From the NCBI RefSeq assembly GCF_004328075.1, contig NZ_SJFN01000014.1:56322-120321 (forward strand): a stretch of 64,000 bases of DNA, written 5' to 3'. How positions within the stretch are numbered: the first letter of the stretch is position 1; every line of letters starts with the position of its first letter. Of this stretch, positions 1-9,175 are shown piece after piece. The position numbers and the translations under genes are program-made. The notes beneath the pieces are model-generated. The model was not told where the DNA came from, ran no database searches, and worked only from the letters and a program-made list of their open reading frames with translations. This DNA comes from Siculibacillus lacustris. Lineage in GTDB: Bacteria; Pseudomonadota; Alphaproteobacteria; Rhizobiales; Ancalomicrobiaceae.

Positions 1-721
1 GCGGCGCCAGGGTGCGCAAGTCGATCACCTCGACGTCGTGGCCGAGGGCGGCGAGACGGTTTGCCGCCTCGAGCGCCACATGGACCATCCGCGAATAGGT
101 GACGATCGTCGCGTCGCGGCCGGGACGCCGCACGATCGCCTTGCCCCACGGCGCCGGAGCCCGGGTCAGATCGGCGGTTTCCTTGCGCGCGTAGAGCGCC
201 TTGTGCTCGATGAACACCACCGGGTCGGACAACGTCAGGGCCTGGCGCAGCAGGTGATAGGCGTCTTCCGCGGTGGCCGGCATGGCCAGCCGCAGCCCCG
301 GCGTGTGCATCACCCAGGCCTCGAGACTCTGGGAATGCTGGGCGCCCGCCGAGCGGCCAGTGCCGCCCTGGGTGCGCAGCACCATCGGCACGCCGATCTG
401 GCCGCCGAACATGTAGCGGATCTTGGCCGCCTGATTGGCGAGCTGGTCCATCACCAGCCCGAGGAAGTCGACGTACATCAGCTCGGCGACCGGCCGGAGC
501 CCGGTCATCGCCGCGCCGACCGCGGTGCCGACGATGCCGGGCTCGGAGATCGGCGTGTCGATCAGCCGCTCGGGTCCGAATTCCTCGATCAGTCCCTTGG
601 TGACGCCATAGGCCCCGCCATAGGCGCCGACCTCCTCGCCGATCACCACGACCCGGTCGTCGGCCGCCATGGCGTCGCGCAGAGCGTCGCGCAGGGCGTC
701 GCGATAAGTGATCTCGACCAT
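1..721 (-). CDS. Thiamine-diphosphate 2-oxoacid/acetoin dehydrogenase E1 beta subunit (partial)
   Basis: The 3' end lies outside the window, so about 240 codons are visible. The start MVEITYRDALRDAL and the following stretches (VVVIGEEVGAYGGAYG, TPISEPGIVG, LMYVDFLGLVMDQ, RTQGGTGRSAGAQHSQSLEAW) are typical of the transketolase-like beta subunits of pyruvate, branched-chain and acetoin dehydrogenase complexes. With the alpha subunit it forms the E1 heterotetramer that decarboxylates a 2-oxoacid or cleaves acetoin on thiamine diphosphate. The ATG lies 10 nt after the alpha-subunit stop, so the two are co-transcribed behind the FGGY kinase. Any E2 or E3 subunit would lie beyond base 1. The substrate cannot be told from the sequence. 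Confidence 0.9.
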   Translation of the reverse strand, partial: MVEITYRDALRDALRDAMAADDRVVVIGEEVGAYGGAYGVTKGLIEEFGPERLIDTPISEPGIVGTAVGAAMTGLRPVAELMYVDFLGLVMDQLANQAAKIRYMFGGQIGVPMVLRTQGGTGRSAGAQHSQSLEAWVMHTPGLRLAMPATAEDAYHLLRQALTLSDPVVFIEHKALYARKETADLTRAPAPWGKAIVRRPGRDATIVTYSRMVHVALEAANRLAALGHDVEVIDLRTLAP

Positions 722-731
722 CGTCGCTTCC

Positions 732-1748
732 TCAACTACGGGCCAGCACGCGCGCGATGCGGGTGCGGACGGATTCGGGTTCGGGTTCGCCGACGGCGAA
801 GACGTCGCGGAACATCGAGGCGAGCGCCGGCGCGGTCGCGGCGGTGGCGAAGTCGACGGTCGCCGCCATTTCGGCGCGTGCCGCCGTGTCGATGGCGTCG
901 AGAGCGGCGGCCTCGCTGAGGCCGCGCTCGATCAGCCGAGCGCGGGCGAAGGCGATCGGGTCGCGCTTGCGCCCCGCCGCCTCCTCCTCCGGCGAGCGAT
1001 AGGGGCTCTTGTCCATCCGGCCGTGGCCGAAGAAGCGGTAACAAGTCACCGCAAGGTACCCCGGCTGCCCGGCCCGCGCGCCGTCGACGATCTCGCTCGC
1101 CGCGGCATGGACCGCCTCGACGTCCTCGCCGTCGACCATCGCCGCGGCGAGGCCGAAGGCGCGCGCCCGCTGGTCGAAGGCGGTGACCTTGGTGGCGTGG
1201 TCGATGCGGGTGGCCATGCCGTATTGATTGTTGACGCAGACGAACACCACCGGCAGCTCCCACAGCGCCGCCATGTTCATGCTCTCGTAGAGCAGGCCCT
1301 GCTGCATCGCGCCGTCGCCGAAGAAGGCCACCGCCACCGCGCCGGTACCGAGGCGCTTGGCCGACAGCCCGGCGCCGACCACGTGGGGAATGCCGCCGCC
1401 GACGATGGCGTTGGCGCCGAGATGGCCGAGCGCCATGTCGGCGATGTGCATCGAGCCGCCTTTGCCGCGGCAGTAGCCGACCTCCTTGCCGGCGATCTCG
1501 GCCATCATCCGGTCGGGCGCGGCGCCGCGGGCGAGGAAGATGCCGTGACCACGATGGTGGGTGGTGAAGCGGTCTTCCGGCTTCATCGCCGCCGAGACCC
1601 CGGCAGCGGCGGCCTCCTCGCCGATCGACAGATGCAGCATCGACCCGGCGGTGCCGCCGCGGACGTAGAGATCGGCGACGTGCTCCTCGAAGCTGCGGAT
1701 GCGGCGCATGGTGCGATAAAAGTCGAGGAGCGGGGTATTGATCGGCAT
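732..1748 (-). CDS. Thiamine-diphosphate 2-oxoacid/acetoin dehydrogenase E1 alpha subunit
   Basis: This 338-aa protein carries the thiamine-diphosphate motif that begins with GDG at residues 144-146 and ends with NN at 173-174. HHRGHG near residue 64 and the GKGGSMH loop near 95 are also typical of E1 alpha. The length fits the short PdhA/AcoA type. It pairs with the beta subunit directly downstream. The gene starts 23 nt after the FGGY kinase stop on the same strand, so a kinase-E1alpha-E1beta operon is likely. This suggests the complex handles a 2-oxoacid or acyloin arising in the same pathway rather than housekeeping pyruvate oxidation, but that is inference. AcoA-like acetoin cleavage is the main alternative. 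Confidence 0.92.
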   Translation of the reverse strand: MPINTPLLDFYRTMRRIRSFEEHVADLYVRGGTAGSMLHLSIGEEAAAAGVSAAMKPEDRFTTHHRGHGIFLARGAAPDRMMAEIAGKEVGYCRGKGGSMHIADMALGHLGANAIVGGGIPHVVGAGLSAKRLGTGAVAVAFFGDGAMQQGLLYESMNMAALWELPVVFVCVNNQYGMATRIDHATKVTAFDQRARAFGLAAAMVDGEDVEAVHAAASEIVDGARAGQPGYLAVTCYRFFGHGRMDKSPYRSPEEEAAGRKRDPIAFARARLIERGLSEAAALDAIDTAARAEMAATVDFATAATAPALASMFRDVFAVGEPEPESVRTRIARVLARS

Positions 1749-1771
1749 GGGGACCTCTCGAGGTTCCGCCG

Positions 1772-3268
1772 TCACGACGGACGGAACGGCTTCAGCGCGG
1801 GATAGAGCCCGAGCCAGCGGCGATGGAGGGCGTCGTAGAGCGCGACTTCCCGCGGTCGCGGCTCGATGCGACGGCCGGGGCGGACCATCGCGGCGATACC
1901 GTCGTCGATGGTGGCGAAGGCACCGATCCCGACCCCGGCCAGCACCGCGCAACCGAGCGCCGGCGCCGCGGTCGATTCCGGCACCACCACCGGCAGACCG
2001 GCGACGTCGGCGTGGATCTGCAGCCACAGGTTCGACTGGGTGGCGCCGCCGCCGACCACCAGCTCGCGGCTGGTGAAACCGGCCTCGGCCATGCGGTCGA
2101 GGATGGCGCGGGTGCCGAAGGCGATGCCTTCCATCACCGCCCGCATCAGATGCGGCAGGCCGTGGGCCAGCGTCAGCCCAACGATCGCCCCGCGCGACAG
2201 GGGATCGGTGTGCGGCGTGCGGTTGCCCTGGAAGTGATCGAGCACGAACAGCCCGTCCGAGCCCGGCTCGAGCGCCGCCGCCAGCGGTTCGAGGGCGGCG
2301 TAGTCGAGGGTGCCGCCCGACAGGCGGCCGAGCCAGGCGAGGATCGATCCGGTCGAGGTCTGCCCGCCTTCGATCACGAAGCGCCCGGGATAGACCGCGT
2401 CCGGATAGGCGCCCCACAGGCCGGCGATCGACACCGGCCGATCGGCGACGCCGAACTGCAGATGCGACGATCCGGTGATCAGCGCCAGTTGCCCGGGTTG
2501 GGCGACGCCGAGGCCGATCATGCCGATCAGTGCGTCGGCCCCGCCCTGCACCACCTGCACGGTCTGCGGCAGACCGAGATGGGCCGCGGCGGCCGCGGTC
2601 AGCGGGCCGATCGGCGCGCCCGGGGCCAGCACTTCGGCCGGCCACTTGACGGCCAGGGCCGACAAACCGAGTTTCTCCAGCAGGCCGAGCGGCGCCCCGC
2701 CGGGCCGCCGCGACGACCAGTGCCAGCGGATCGACGCGTTGTCGAGGCTCGCCACCCGTCGTCCGGTCAGATGCAGATTCAGGAAATCCTGATATTCGCA
2801 CACCGTCACGGCGCGGGCGAACACCTCGAGCTCGTTGCGGGCGAGCCACAGCGCCTTGGGGATCATCCATTCCGCCGACACCGGCCCGTGACCGGCGCCG
2901 TTGACCGCCAGCGCCTCGTCGCCGGTGGCCAGCACCGCGTCGGCCTCGGCGCTGGCGCGCACGTCCATCCAGATGATCGCCGGGCGCAGAGCCCGGCCGG
3001 CGGCGTCGAGCACCACGACGCTGCAGCAGGTGGTGGCCAGCGACATCGCGGCGATCTCGGTCGGAGCGACGCCCGCGTCGGCGACCGCGCCGCGGACCGC
3101 CACGCCGATCGCCCGCCACCAGTCGTCGGGATCCTGTTCGGCGCGGGCCCCGGCCGAAAACCGGGTCTCGTAGGGCGACGCCGCGGTGCCGAGACATCGC
3201 CCGGAAAGATCGAACACCCGCGCCCGCAGACTCTCCGTGCCACCGTCGACGCCGATCACCAGGCTCAT
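1772..3268 (-). CDS. FGGY-family carbohydrate kinase
   Basis: A 498-aa sugar or polyol kinase of the FGGY family (xylulokinase, glycerol kinase, erythritol kinase and relatives). The N-terminal phosphate-binding segment GVDGGTESLRA sits at residues 6-16. An IIWMDVRA stretch near residue 95 and the C-terminal ATP-binding segment VVGGGATQSNLW near residue 405 are as expected. The ATG at 3268 follows a purine-rich stretch, and the length matches the family. It is divergent from the SorC regulator and leads the operon with E1 alpha and beta. SorC regulators with FGGY kinases and ABC importers occur in erythritol and pentitol loci. The substrate here is unresolved. Confidence 0.9.
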   Translation of the reverse strand: MSLVIGVDGGTESLRARVFDLSGRCLGTAASPYETRFSAGARAEQDPDDWWRAIGVAVRGAVADAGVAPTEIAAMSLATTCCSVVVLDAAGRALRPAIIWMDVRASAEADAVLATGDEALAVNGAGHGPVSAEWMIPKALWLARNELEVFARAVTVCEYQDFLNLHLTGRRVASLDNASIRWHWSSRRPGGAPLGLLEKLGLSALAVKWPAEVLAPGAPIGPLTAAAAAHLGLPQTVQVVQGGADALIGMIGLGVAQPGQLALITGSSHLQFGVADRPVSIAGLWGAYPDAVYPGRFVIEGGQTSTGSILAWLGRLSGGTLDYAALEPLAAALEPGSDGLFVLDHFQGNRTPHTDPLSRGAIVGLTLAHGLPHLMRAVMEGIAFGTRAILDRMAEAGFTSRELVVGGGATQSNLWLQIHADVAGLPVVVPESTAAPALGCAVLAGVGIGAFATIDDGIAAMVRPGRRIEPRPREVALYDALHRRWLGLYPALKPFRPS

Positions 3269-3391
3269 GGCTTCCTCCCGTCGGTCGCGCCGCGCGCGCA
3301 TCGGCGACCGTCTCTGCACGTCCTCCGTGTCGTCGCCTCGCCCCGCGCGCGCCGATCGCGATCGACCCGGCCGGAAGCTTCGTCTGCACTT

Positions 3392-3410
3392 TTGTCGTAG
3401 ACGACGACAA
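3392..3410. promoter_or_regulatory. Inverted repeat, candidate SorC-regulator operator 1
   Basis: TTGTCGT and ACGACAA form a perfect 7-bp inverted repeat with a 5-nt spacer. It lies in the divergent region between the FGGY kinase and the SorC-family regulator. Position and symmetry fit an operator. Binding is inferred. Confidence 0.5.
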
Positions 3411-3442
3411 TAGACATAACACTTGCCGTCAGCCGCGACATT

Positions 3443-3455
3443 TGTCAAGGTGACA
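3443..3455. promoter_or_regulatory. Inverted repeat, candidate SorC-regulator operator 2
   Basis: TGTCA-agg-TGACA is a second short inverted repeat, 33 nt after the first and 32 nt before the regulator ATG. It shares the TGTC core with the first repeat, which suggests two binding sites for one oligomeric regulator. Confidence 0.4.
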
Positions 3456-3487
3456 CGCTCGCCGCGCCGCCGACCGGACACCGATCG

Positions 3488-4504
3488 ATGATCGCACTCG
3501 ACCTCAACCACGATTCCGACGACGCCCTGATGGTGCGGGCCGCGTGGCTGTACTATGTCGGCGGGCTGAATCAGGAGGAGACCGCGGCACGTCTCGGTCT
3601 GCATCGCTCGCGGGTCAATCGGCTGCTGTCGGAGGCCCGTGACAAGGGTCTGGTCAGCATCACCATCCAATCCGATCTGGTGCGCCTGCTCGAGGTCGAG
3701 CATCGCCTGGAGGCGCAGTTCGGGCTCGACTTCTGCGTCACCACCCCGCCGATCGGCTTCGAACGGATCGGCCGCCGCCGCGAGACCACCGCCCTCCAGG
3801 CCGCCGTGGCCCGCCGCGCCGTCGGTGCCGCCGCCGCGCATTTTCTGAAAGGCAAGCTCGAGAAGGGCCCGGCGACCATCGGCGTCGGCTGGGGCCGCAC
3901 GCTGGAGCAGATGGCGATGCAGCTCACCGGGGTGCGCAACCCCGAGGCGCGCTTCGTCTCGCTGATGGGCTCGCTCGACCGCAACCTCGCCTCCAATTCC
4001 TTCGAAGTGATCCAGCTGCTGGCCGGACGGGTCGGCGGCCAGGGTCATTTCCTCGCGCTCCCCTTCGTCGCCGACACCGAGTCCGACCGCGACGTATTCA
4101 TGTCGCAGCGGACCGTCGCCGGCACCCTCGCGGTGGCCCGCGCCGCCGACCTCCATATGATCGGCGTGGGCGAGCTCGCCGCCGATGCCTTCCTCACCGA
4201 ACGCGGCATGTTGTCCAAGGAGGACCTCGCCAGCCTGCACGCCGCCGGCGCCGTCGCCGACACCCTCGGCCACTTCTTCGACGCCGACGGCGGCGAGATC
4301 GACCATCCGCTGTCGCGGCGCACGCTGGCGATCGGCCTCGCCGACCTGCGCGAGACACCGGTGGTGCTGATCGCCGGCGGCATCTGCAAGGTCCGGGCGA
4401 TCACCGCCCTGCTGCGCTCCGGCGTCGTCGACGGTCTGGTGATCGACGGCGACACCGCACTCGAACTCGACGAATTCAGCCGCGCCTCGAACGGCCGGCG
4501 CTGA
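3488..4504 (+). CDS. SorC/DeoR-family sugar-binding transcriptional regulator
   Basis: A 338-aa protein with an N-terminal helix-turn-helix (about residues 20-60, including QEETAARLGLHRSRVNRLL) followed by a sugar-phosphate-binding domain related to glucosamine-6-phosphate deaminase folds. The latter includes IGVGWGRTLEQMA and the C-terminal VVLIAGGICKVRAI. This is the SorC architecture, the same family as the erythritol regulator EryD. Effectors are usually phosphorylated sugars. The gene leads the plus-strand cluster and is divergent from the kinase/E1 operon, so it probably controls both directions through the inverted repeats just upstream. The next gene begins 52 nt later. Confidence 0.92.
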   Translation: MIALDLNHDSDDALMVRAAWLYYVGGLNQEETAARLGLHRSRVNRLLSEARDKGLVSITIQSDLVRLLEVEHRLEAQFGLDFCVTTPPIGFERIGRRRETTALQAAVARRAVGAAAAHFLKGKLEKGPATIGVGWGRTLEQMAMQLTGVRNPEARFVSLMGSLDRNLASNSFEVIQLLAGRVGGQGHFLALPFVADTESDRDVFMSQRTVAGTLAVARAADLHMIGVGELAADAFLTERGMLSKEDLASLHAAGAVADTLGHFFDADGGEIDHPLSRRTLAIGLADLRETPVVLIAGGICKVRAITALLRSGVVDGLVIDGDTALELDEFSRASNGRR

Positions 4505-4556
4505 AGGACGGCCGACCCCCGGCGCAAGATCGGGGGCGGCAACGGAGGAAACGACG

Positions 4557-5444
4557 ATGACGCAACCAGCCGTGGACATCGGGTTCATCGGCCTCGGCAT
4601 CATGGGCCGAGGCATGGTCCGCAACCTGGTGGCCGCCGGGCACCGGGTGACGGCGTGGAACCGCACCGCCCGCGCTCTGCCGCCGCAACTCGCCGGCCTG
4701 CCGCTCGCCGCCACGATCGCCGAGGCGGTGGCGGGCAAGCCCTTCGTGATGATCTGCCTGACCGGGCCCGACGCTCAGCGGGCGACGCTGACCGCCCCCG
4801 GCGGCGTCTTCGAGAGCGCCGCTCCCGGCACCCTGATCGCCGACGCCACCACCACCGATCCCCACCTCACCGCCGAACTGGCGGCGGCGGCGGCCGCCCG
4901 CGGGCTCATTTATTTCGACACGCCGGTGTTCGGCTCCAAGGGCGAGGCCTGGGACGGCCGGCTCGACTTCGTGTGCGGCGGCGACGAAGCCCGCTTCGAA
5001 GAGATCCGCCCGATCCTCGCGACCATGGCCGCCACCGTCCACCGGCTCGGTCCCTCCCCGGCCGGCGCCAGCATGAAGCTGGTCGGCAACCTGCTGGTCG
5101 CAGCACAAATGGCCTCGCTCGGCGAGGCCCTGTCGATGGCCCGCAAAGCGGGGCTCGCGCCGGACGCGGTGATGTCGGTGCTCGACGTCACCGACTTTTC
5201 CTCGGCGCTGATCCGCGGCGTCGGCCGCGCCTCCTTCGCGGGCGACTTCGCCCCGAGCTTCTACCTCGAGCACATGCTCAAGGACGCCCGCCTGATCGGC
5301 GCCTACGCCCGCTCGCTGGCGGTTCCGACACCCAATTCCGCGGTGATCGGCGAACTCTACCAGGCCGCGATGAACCGCGGCCTCGGCAAGCTCAACGCTT
5401 CGGCGCTGCACCGGATGATGTTCGAGATGTCCGGCCTCGCCTGA
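4557..5444 (+). CDS. NAD(P)-dependent beta-hydroxyacid dehydrogenase (6PGDH/HIBADH family)
   Basis: A 295-aa oxidoreductase with the N-terminal dinucleotide-binding loop GFIGLGIMGRGM (about residues 8-19). The family's catalytic lysine is K174 in GASMKLVGN, with the conserved asparagine four residues later. Relatives include 3-hydroxyisobutyrate, tartronate-semialdehyde and L-threonate dehydrogenases, all of which oxidise a 2- or 3-hydroxyacid. The start is supported by ggagg about 9 nt upstream. Placement between the SorC regulator and a sugar ABC importer suggests a sugar-acid intermediate. The precise substrate cannot be read from the sequence. Confidence 0.9.
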   Translation: MTQPAVDIGFIGLGIMGRGMVRNLVAAGHRVTAWNRTARALPPQLAGLPLAATIAEAVAGKPFVMICLTGPDAQRATLTAPGGVFESAAPGTLIADATTTDPHLTAELAAAAAARGLIYFDTPVFGSKGEAWDGRLDFVCGGDEARFEEIRPILATMAATVHRLGPSPAGASMKLVGNLLVAAQMASLGEALSMARKAGLAPDAVMSVLDVTDFSSALIRGVGRASFAGDFAPSFYLEHMLKDARLIGAYARSLAVPTPNSAVIGELYQAAMNRGLGKLNASALHRMMFEMSGLA

Positions 5445-5550
5445 GCCACGAAGAACGTCGCGGATCCGTGGCCGTGGGCCGCCGACGCAAGACGCGCACC
5501 GCCTTCACCGGACGGACGACGTCGATCCAGAAACGGCCGAGGAAAACGCC

Positions 5551-6540
5551 ATGCTCAAGAAGCTCCTGCTCACCTCGAGTGCCCTCGCGCTCACCGTCGC
5601 CGTGGTCGGCTCGGTCGCCTCCGCCGCCGACACCAAGTACACCATCCCGACGATCGTCAAGATCAGCGGCATCCAGTGGTTCGACCGCATGGAACAGGGC
5701 GTCAAGAAGTTCGCCCAGGCCACCGGCATGAACGCCTATCAGGTCGGCCCGCCGAAGGCCGACGCCCAGATCCAGGTCCAGATCATCGAAGATCAGATCG
5801 CCAAGGGCGTCCATGCCCTGACAGTCGTGCCCTTCTCGCCGGAAGCGCTCGAGCCGGTGCTGAAGAAGGCCCGTGACAAGGGCATCAAGGTGATCTCGCA
5901 CGAAGCCGCCGGCCTGAAGAACGTCGACTACGACCTCGAAGCCTTCTCCAACGCCGCCTATGGCGAGCACTTCATGAAGGCGCTCGCCGCCTGCATGAAG
6001 GAGAAGGGCGAATACGCCACCTTCGTCGGCTCGCTGACCTCCAAGTCGCACAACGAATGGGTCGACGCGGCGATCGCCTATCAGAAGAAGAACTATCCCA
6101 ACATGAAGATGGTCGGTTCGAAGAACGAGACCTTCGACGACCAGCAGCAGGCCTATGCCAAGACCCAGGAACTGCTGCGCGCCTTCCCGAACGTCCGCGG
6201 CTTCGAAGGCTCCGCCTCGACCGACGTCGCCGGCATCGGCCTCGCCCTCGAGGAACGCGGCATGTCGAAGGACACCTGCGTGGTCGGCACCTCGCTGCCC
6301 TCGATCTCCACCCAGTACCTCGAGACCGGCGCCGTCGACATGATCTCGTTCTGGGATCCGGCCGACGCGGCCTACGCCATGGACACGATCGCGGTCGACC
6401 TGCTGAACGGCAAGAAGCCCGCCGCCGGCCAGGACCTCAAGGTGCCCGGCTACGGCAAGATCACCATCGAAGGCAACGTCATCTACGGTCAGGCGTGGAT
6501 CGACGTGACCAAGGAGAACGCGTCGAAGTATCCGTTCTGA
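5551..6540 (+). CDS. Sugar ABC transporter periplasmic binding protein (LsrB/RhaS-like)
   Basis: A 329-aa protein with a clear Sec signal peptide: KK at residues 3-4, a hydrophobic core, and probable cleavage after ASA near residue 26. The mature part is a type I periplasmic binding fold (Peripla_BP_4). It contains IVKISGIQWFDRMEQG, IEDQIAKGVHALTVVPFSPEAL and ISFWDPADAAYAM, features shared with autoinducer-2 and rhamnose binding proteins. It should deliver the sugar or polyol to the ATPase and two permeases downstream. No other lsr genes are present, so AI-2 is unlikely to be the ligand. Confidence 0.92.
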   Translation: MLKKLLLTSSALALTVAVVGSVASAADTKYTIPTIVKISGIQWFDRMEQGVKKFAQATGMNAYQVGPPKADAQIQVQIIEDQIAKGVHALTVVPFSPEALEPVLKKARDKGIKVISHEAAGLKNVDYDLEAFSNAAYGEHFMKALAACMKEKGEYATFVGSLTSKSHNEWVDAAIAYQKKNYPNMKMVGSKNETFDDQQQAYAKTQELLRAFPNVRGFEGSASTDVAGIGLALEERGMSKDTCVVGTSLPSISTQYLETGAVDMISFWDPADAAYAMDTIAVDLLNGKKPAAGQDLKVPGYGKITIEGNVIYGQAWIDVTKENASKYPF

Positions 6541-6633
6541 CGGATCGCCTCTACCCCTCTCGCCACGAGCCTCCGGCCGCGCACCCCGCGCGGTCGGATG
6601 GTCCCTGGTCCCGCCCGAGGATGCGCCACAGCC

Positions 6634-8130
6634 ATGCCCGACGTGCCGGCTCCCTTCATCGTACTCGATCACCTCGTCAAGACCTTCGCCGGCGTGAAGG
6701 CTCTGACCGACGTGGGCTTCTCCATCGCGCCGGGGGAGGTCGTGTGCCTCGCCGGCGAGAACGGCAGCGGCAAGTCCACCCTGATCAAGATCCTCGCCGG
6801 GGCCCAGGCCCCCGACGACGGCACCATCACCATCGACGGCCGCGTCCACCACCGGCTCGGCCCCCGCGCCGCGGTCGCCGCCGGCATCCAGGTGATCTTC
6901 CAGGACTTCTCGCTGTTCCCCAACCTGACGGTCGCCGAGAACATCGCCTTCTCCACCAGCCTCGCCGCCGGCAGCCGCTGGGTCCGGCGCGGCCGCATGC
7001 GCGAAATCGCCGCCGCGGCGCTGGCCCGAGTCGGCGTGACCATCGACCTCGACACGCCGGTCGAGAAACTGGCGGTCGCCGACAAGCAACTGGTGGCGAT
7101 CTCGCGCGCTCTGGTCTCCGACGCCCGTCTGATCATCATGGACGAACCGACCAGCGCGCTGACCGAACGCGAGGTCCGCGCCCTGATCGCCATCATCCGC
7201 CGCCTCAAGGGCGACGGCGTCGCCGTGCTGTTCGTCAGCCACAAGCTCGCCGAGATCTTCGAGGTCTGCGAGAAGATCGTCGTCCTGCGCAACGGTCGCA
7301 AGGTGATCGAGGCCCCGGCCGCCGAATTCGACCCCGCCACCCTCGCCTTCCACATGACCGGCCGCCGCTTCGAACCGGCACCGCCGACCCCCGGGTCGAC
7401 CGATGCGCCGCCGATCCTGGAGGCCGCCCACCTCACCCGCGCCGGCCAGCTCGACGACGTCGGCTTCACCCTCCACGCCGGCGAGGTCCTCGGCATCACC
7501 GGCCTGCTCGGTTCGGGGCGCACCCAACTCGCCAAGGCGCTGTTCGGCCTGACCCCGATCGATTCCGGCACGATCCGGATCTGTGGCCGCGACATCGCCA
7601 TCCGCTCGCCGCGCGCGGCGATCGCCGCCGGCATCGGCTACGTGCCGGAAGATCGCCTCACCGAGGGCCTGTTCCTCGCCCAGTCGATCGGCCGCAACAT
7701 CGCCGTCGGCCGGCTCGACGCCCACGCCGGTTTCGCCGGCATCCTCGACCGCCCGGCCTATGCCACCGAGATCGACCAGTGGTTGGAGCGGCTGCGCATC
7801 GCCGCCCCCGACGCCGCGACCCCGGTGCAGTCCCTGTCGGGCGGCAACCAGCAGCGCGTCGTGCTCGCCCGCTGGCTCGCCACCAACCCCAAGATCCTGA
7901 TCCTCAACGGCCCGACCGTCGGCGTCGACGTCGGCTCCAAGAGCGACATCCACGCCATCGTCGCCGGCCTCGCGGCCGCCGGCATGGGGCTGATCGTCAT
8001 CTCCGACGACGTGCCCGAGATCCTCGCCGTCAGCCATCGCATCCTGGTGATGAAGGCCGGACGGATCGTCGACACCTTCGCCGGCGGGGCGATCGGCGAG
8101 GCCGATCTCGCTCGTCGTCTCGCCAGTTGA
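6634..8130 (+). CDS. Sugar ABC transporter ATP-binding protein, two nucleotide-binding domains (RbsA type)
   Basis: A 498-aa duplicated ATPase. The first domain has Walker A GENGSGKST at residues 40-48 and Walker B LIIMDEPTSAL. Its signature is degenerate (LAVADKQLVAISRAL). The second domain has a weakened Walker A, GLLGSGRTQ, from residue 290 and a good signature LSGGNQQRVVLARWL. This asymmetry is normal for RbsA/MglA/XylG ATPases. I start at the ATG at 6634 because the homologous reading (PFIVLDHLVKTF) begins there. An in-frame GTG-type start lies 36 nt further upstream. The first permease begins 17 nt after the stop. Confidence 0.92.
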   Translation: MPDVPAPFIVLDHLVKTFAGVKALTDVGFSIAPGEVVCLAGENGSGKSTLIKILAGAQAPDDGTITIDGRVHHRLGPRAAVAAGIQVIFQDFSLFPNLTVAENIAFSTSLAAGSRWVRRGRMREIAAAALARVGVTIDLDTPVEKLAVADKQLVAISRALVSDARLIIMDEPTSALTEREVRALIAIIRRLKGDGVAVLFVSHKLAEIFEVCEKIVVLRNGRKVIEAPAAEFDPATLAFHMTGRRFEPAPPTPGSTDAPPILEAAHLTRAGQLDDVGFTLHAGEVLGITGLLGSGRTQLAKALFGLTPIDSGTIRICGRDIAIRSPRAAIAAGIGYVPEDRLTEGLFLAQSIGRNIAVGRLDAHAGFAGILDRPAYATEIDQWLERLRIAAPDAATPVQSLSGGNQQRVVLARWLATNPKILILNGPTVGVDVGSKSDIHAIVAGLAAAGMGLIVISDDVPEILAVSHRILVMKAGRIVDTFAGGAIGEADLARRLAS

Positions 8131-8147
8131 GCCGGAAGGAAGACCCG

Positions 8148-9164
8148 ATGCCCGGCACGTCCCGCCCCTCGCTCCTCGCCCGGATCGACTTCGGTCGCAA
8201 CGAGACCCTGTTGGTCCTGGTGATTCTCGCCTTCTCGGCGGTCACCGCGCTGGTCGCGCCGAGCTTCCTGTCGCTGCCGACCCTGTTCGATCTGCTGCGC
8301 AACTCGATCGTCATGGGCATCTTCGCCATCGGCGTGCTGTTGGTGCTGATCTCCGGCGGCATCGACGTCAGCTTCACCGGCATCGCGGTGTTCTCGCTCT
8401 ACACCACCACCCTGATCCTCACCCGCCTCGGCGTGCCGGTGCCGTGGTGGGCGGCGTTCCTGCTGTCGATCGCCATCGGCACGGCGCTCGGTCTGGTCAA
8501 CGCCCTGTTCATCGCCGGCTTCGGTCTGCCGACCCTGATCGTCACCCTCGGCACCCTGTCGGTGATCCGCGGCGTATTGCTCACCTTCGTCGGCTCGACC
8601 CTGATCTCCAATCTGCCGGTGGGCCTCAAGGAATTCGCCCGTCTGGTGATGATCCGCGGCACCACCGCGGAGGGCTATTTCTTCTCGCTGCCCTGGGCCT
8701 TCGCGGCGCTGGTCGGCGTCGTCGCCGTGACCTGGGTGCTGCTCCAGTACACCACCCTCGGCCGCTCGATCTTCGCGATCGGCGGCTCGCCGGAGAGCGC
8801 CCGGCGCATCGGCATCCCGGTGCGCGCCGTCCAGACCTTCGTCTATGCCTATGTCGGCGCGCTCGCCGGTCTCGCCGGCATCATCCACGCCTCGCTCGCA
8901 CGCGTCGCCAATCCCTTCGATCTGGTCGGGCTCGAAATGTCGGTGATCGCCGCGGTGGTCCTCGGCGGCGCCCGGCTGGCCGGCGGCTACGGCACCATCA
9001 CCGGCACGCTGCTCGGCGTCGTGCTCATCGTGCTCGTCAACACCAGCCTGATCCTGCTCGGTATTCCCTCGACTTGGCAGATGGTGGTGATCGGCGCTCT
9101 GATATTGGTCGGCACCGGTGTCCCCGCCTGGCAGGCGCGCCGGACCGCGCTGCGGGCAGGGTGA
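8148..9164 (+). CDS. Sugar ABC transporter permease 1 (RbsC/LsrC type)
   Basis: A 338-aa inner-membrane protein with about eight to ten hydrophobic segments. The BPD_transp_2 signatures are VLISGGIDVSFTGIAVFS and the late VIAAVVLGGARLAGGYGT loop. It forms half of the membrane channel of the importer. An AAGGAAGA ribosome-binding site lies 5-10 nt upstream of the ATG. The stop is 11 nt before the start of the second permease, so the two are translated as a pair. Confidence 0.92.
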   Translation: MPGTSRPSLLARIDFGRNETLLVLVILAFSAVTALVAPSFLSLPTLFDLLRNSIVMGIFAIGVLLVLISGGIDVSFTGIAVFSLYTTTLILTRLGVPVPWWAAFLLSIAIGTALGLVNALFIAGFGLPTLIVTLGTLSVIRGVLLTFVGSTLISNLPVGLKEFARLVMIRGTTAEGYFFSLPWAFAALVGVVAVTWVLLQYTTLGRSIFAIGGSPESARRIGIPVRAVQTFVYAYVGALAGLAGIIHASLARVANPFDLVGLEMSVIAAVVLGGARLAGGYGTITGTLLGVVLIVLVNTSLILLGIPSTWQMVVIGALILVGTGVPAWQARRTALRAG

Positions 9165-9175
9165 AGGAGATGGCC

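Noticed and set aside
4524..4545. Terminator between the SorC regulator and the dehydrogenase (CCCCC...GGGGG)
   Set aside because: The stem is only about five pairs with a long loop and no T run, and the flanking genes look like one transcription unit.
5392..8037. 881-aa antisense open frame over the importer genes, and similar giants (for example 38649-41474, 27005-29263, 1772-4738 upstream part)
   Set aside because: They are antisense or shifted readings of well-supported genes in very GC-rich DNA. Their translations are low-complexity Arg/Gly/His/Asp-rich text without family motifs.
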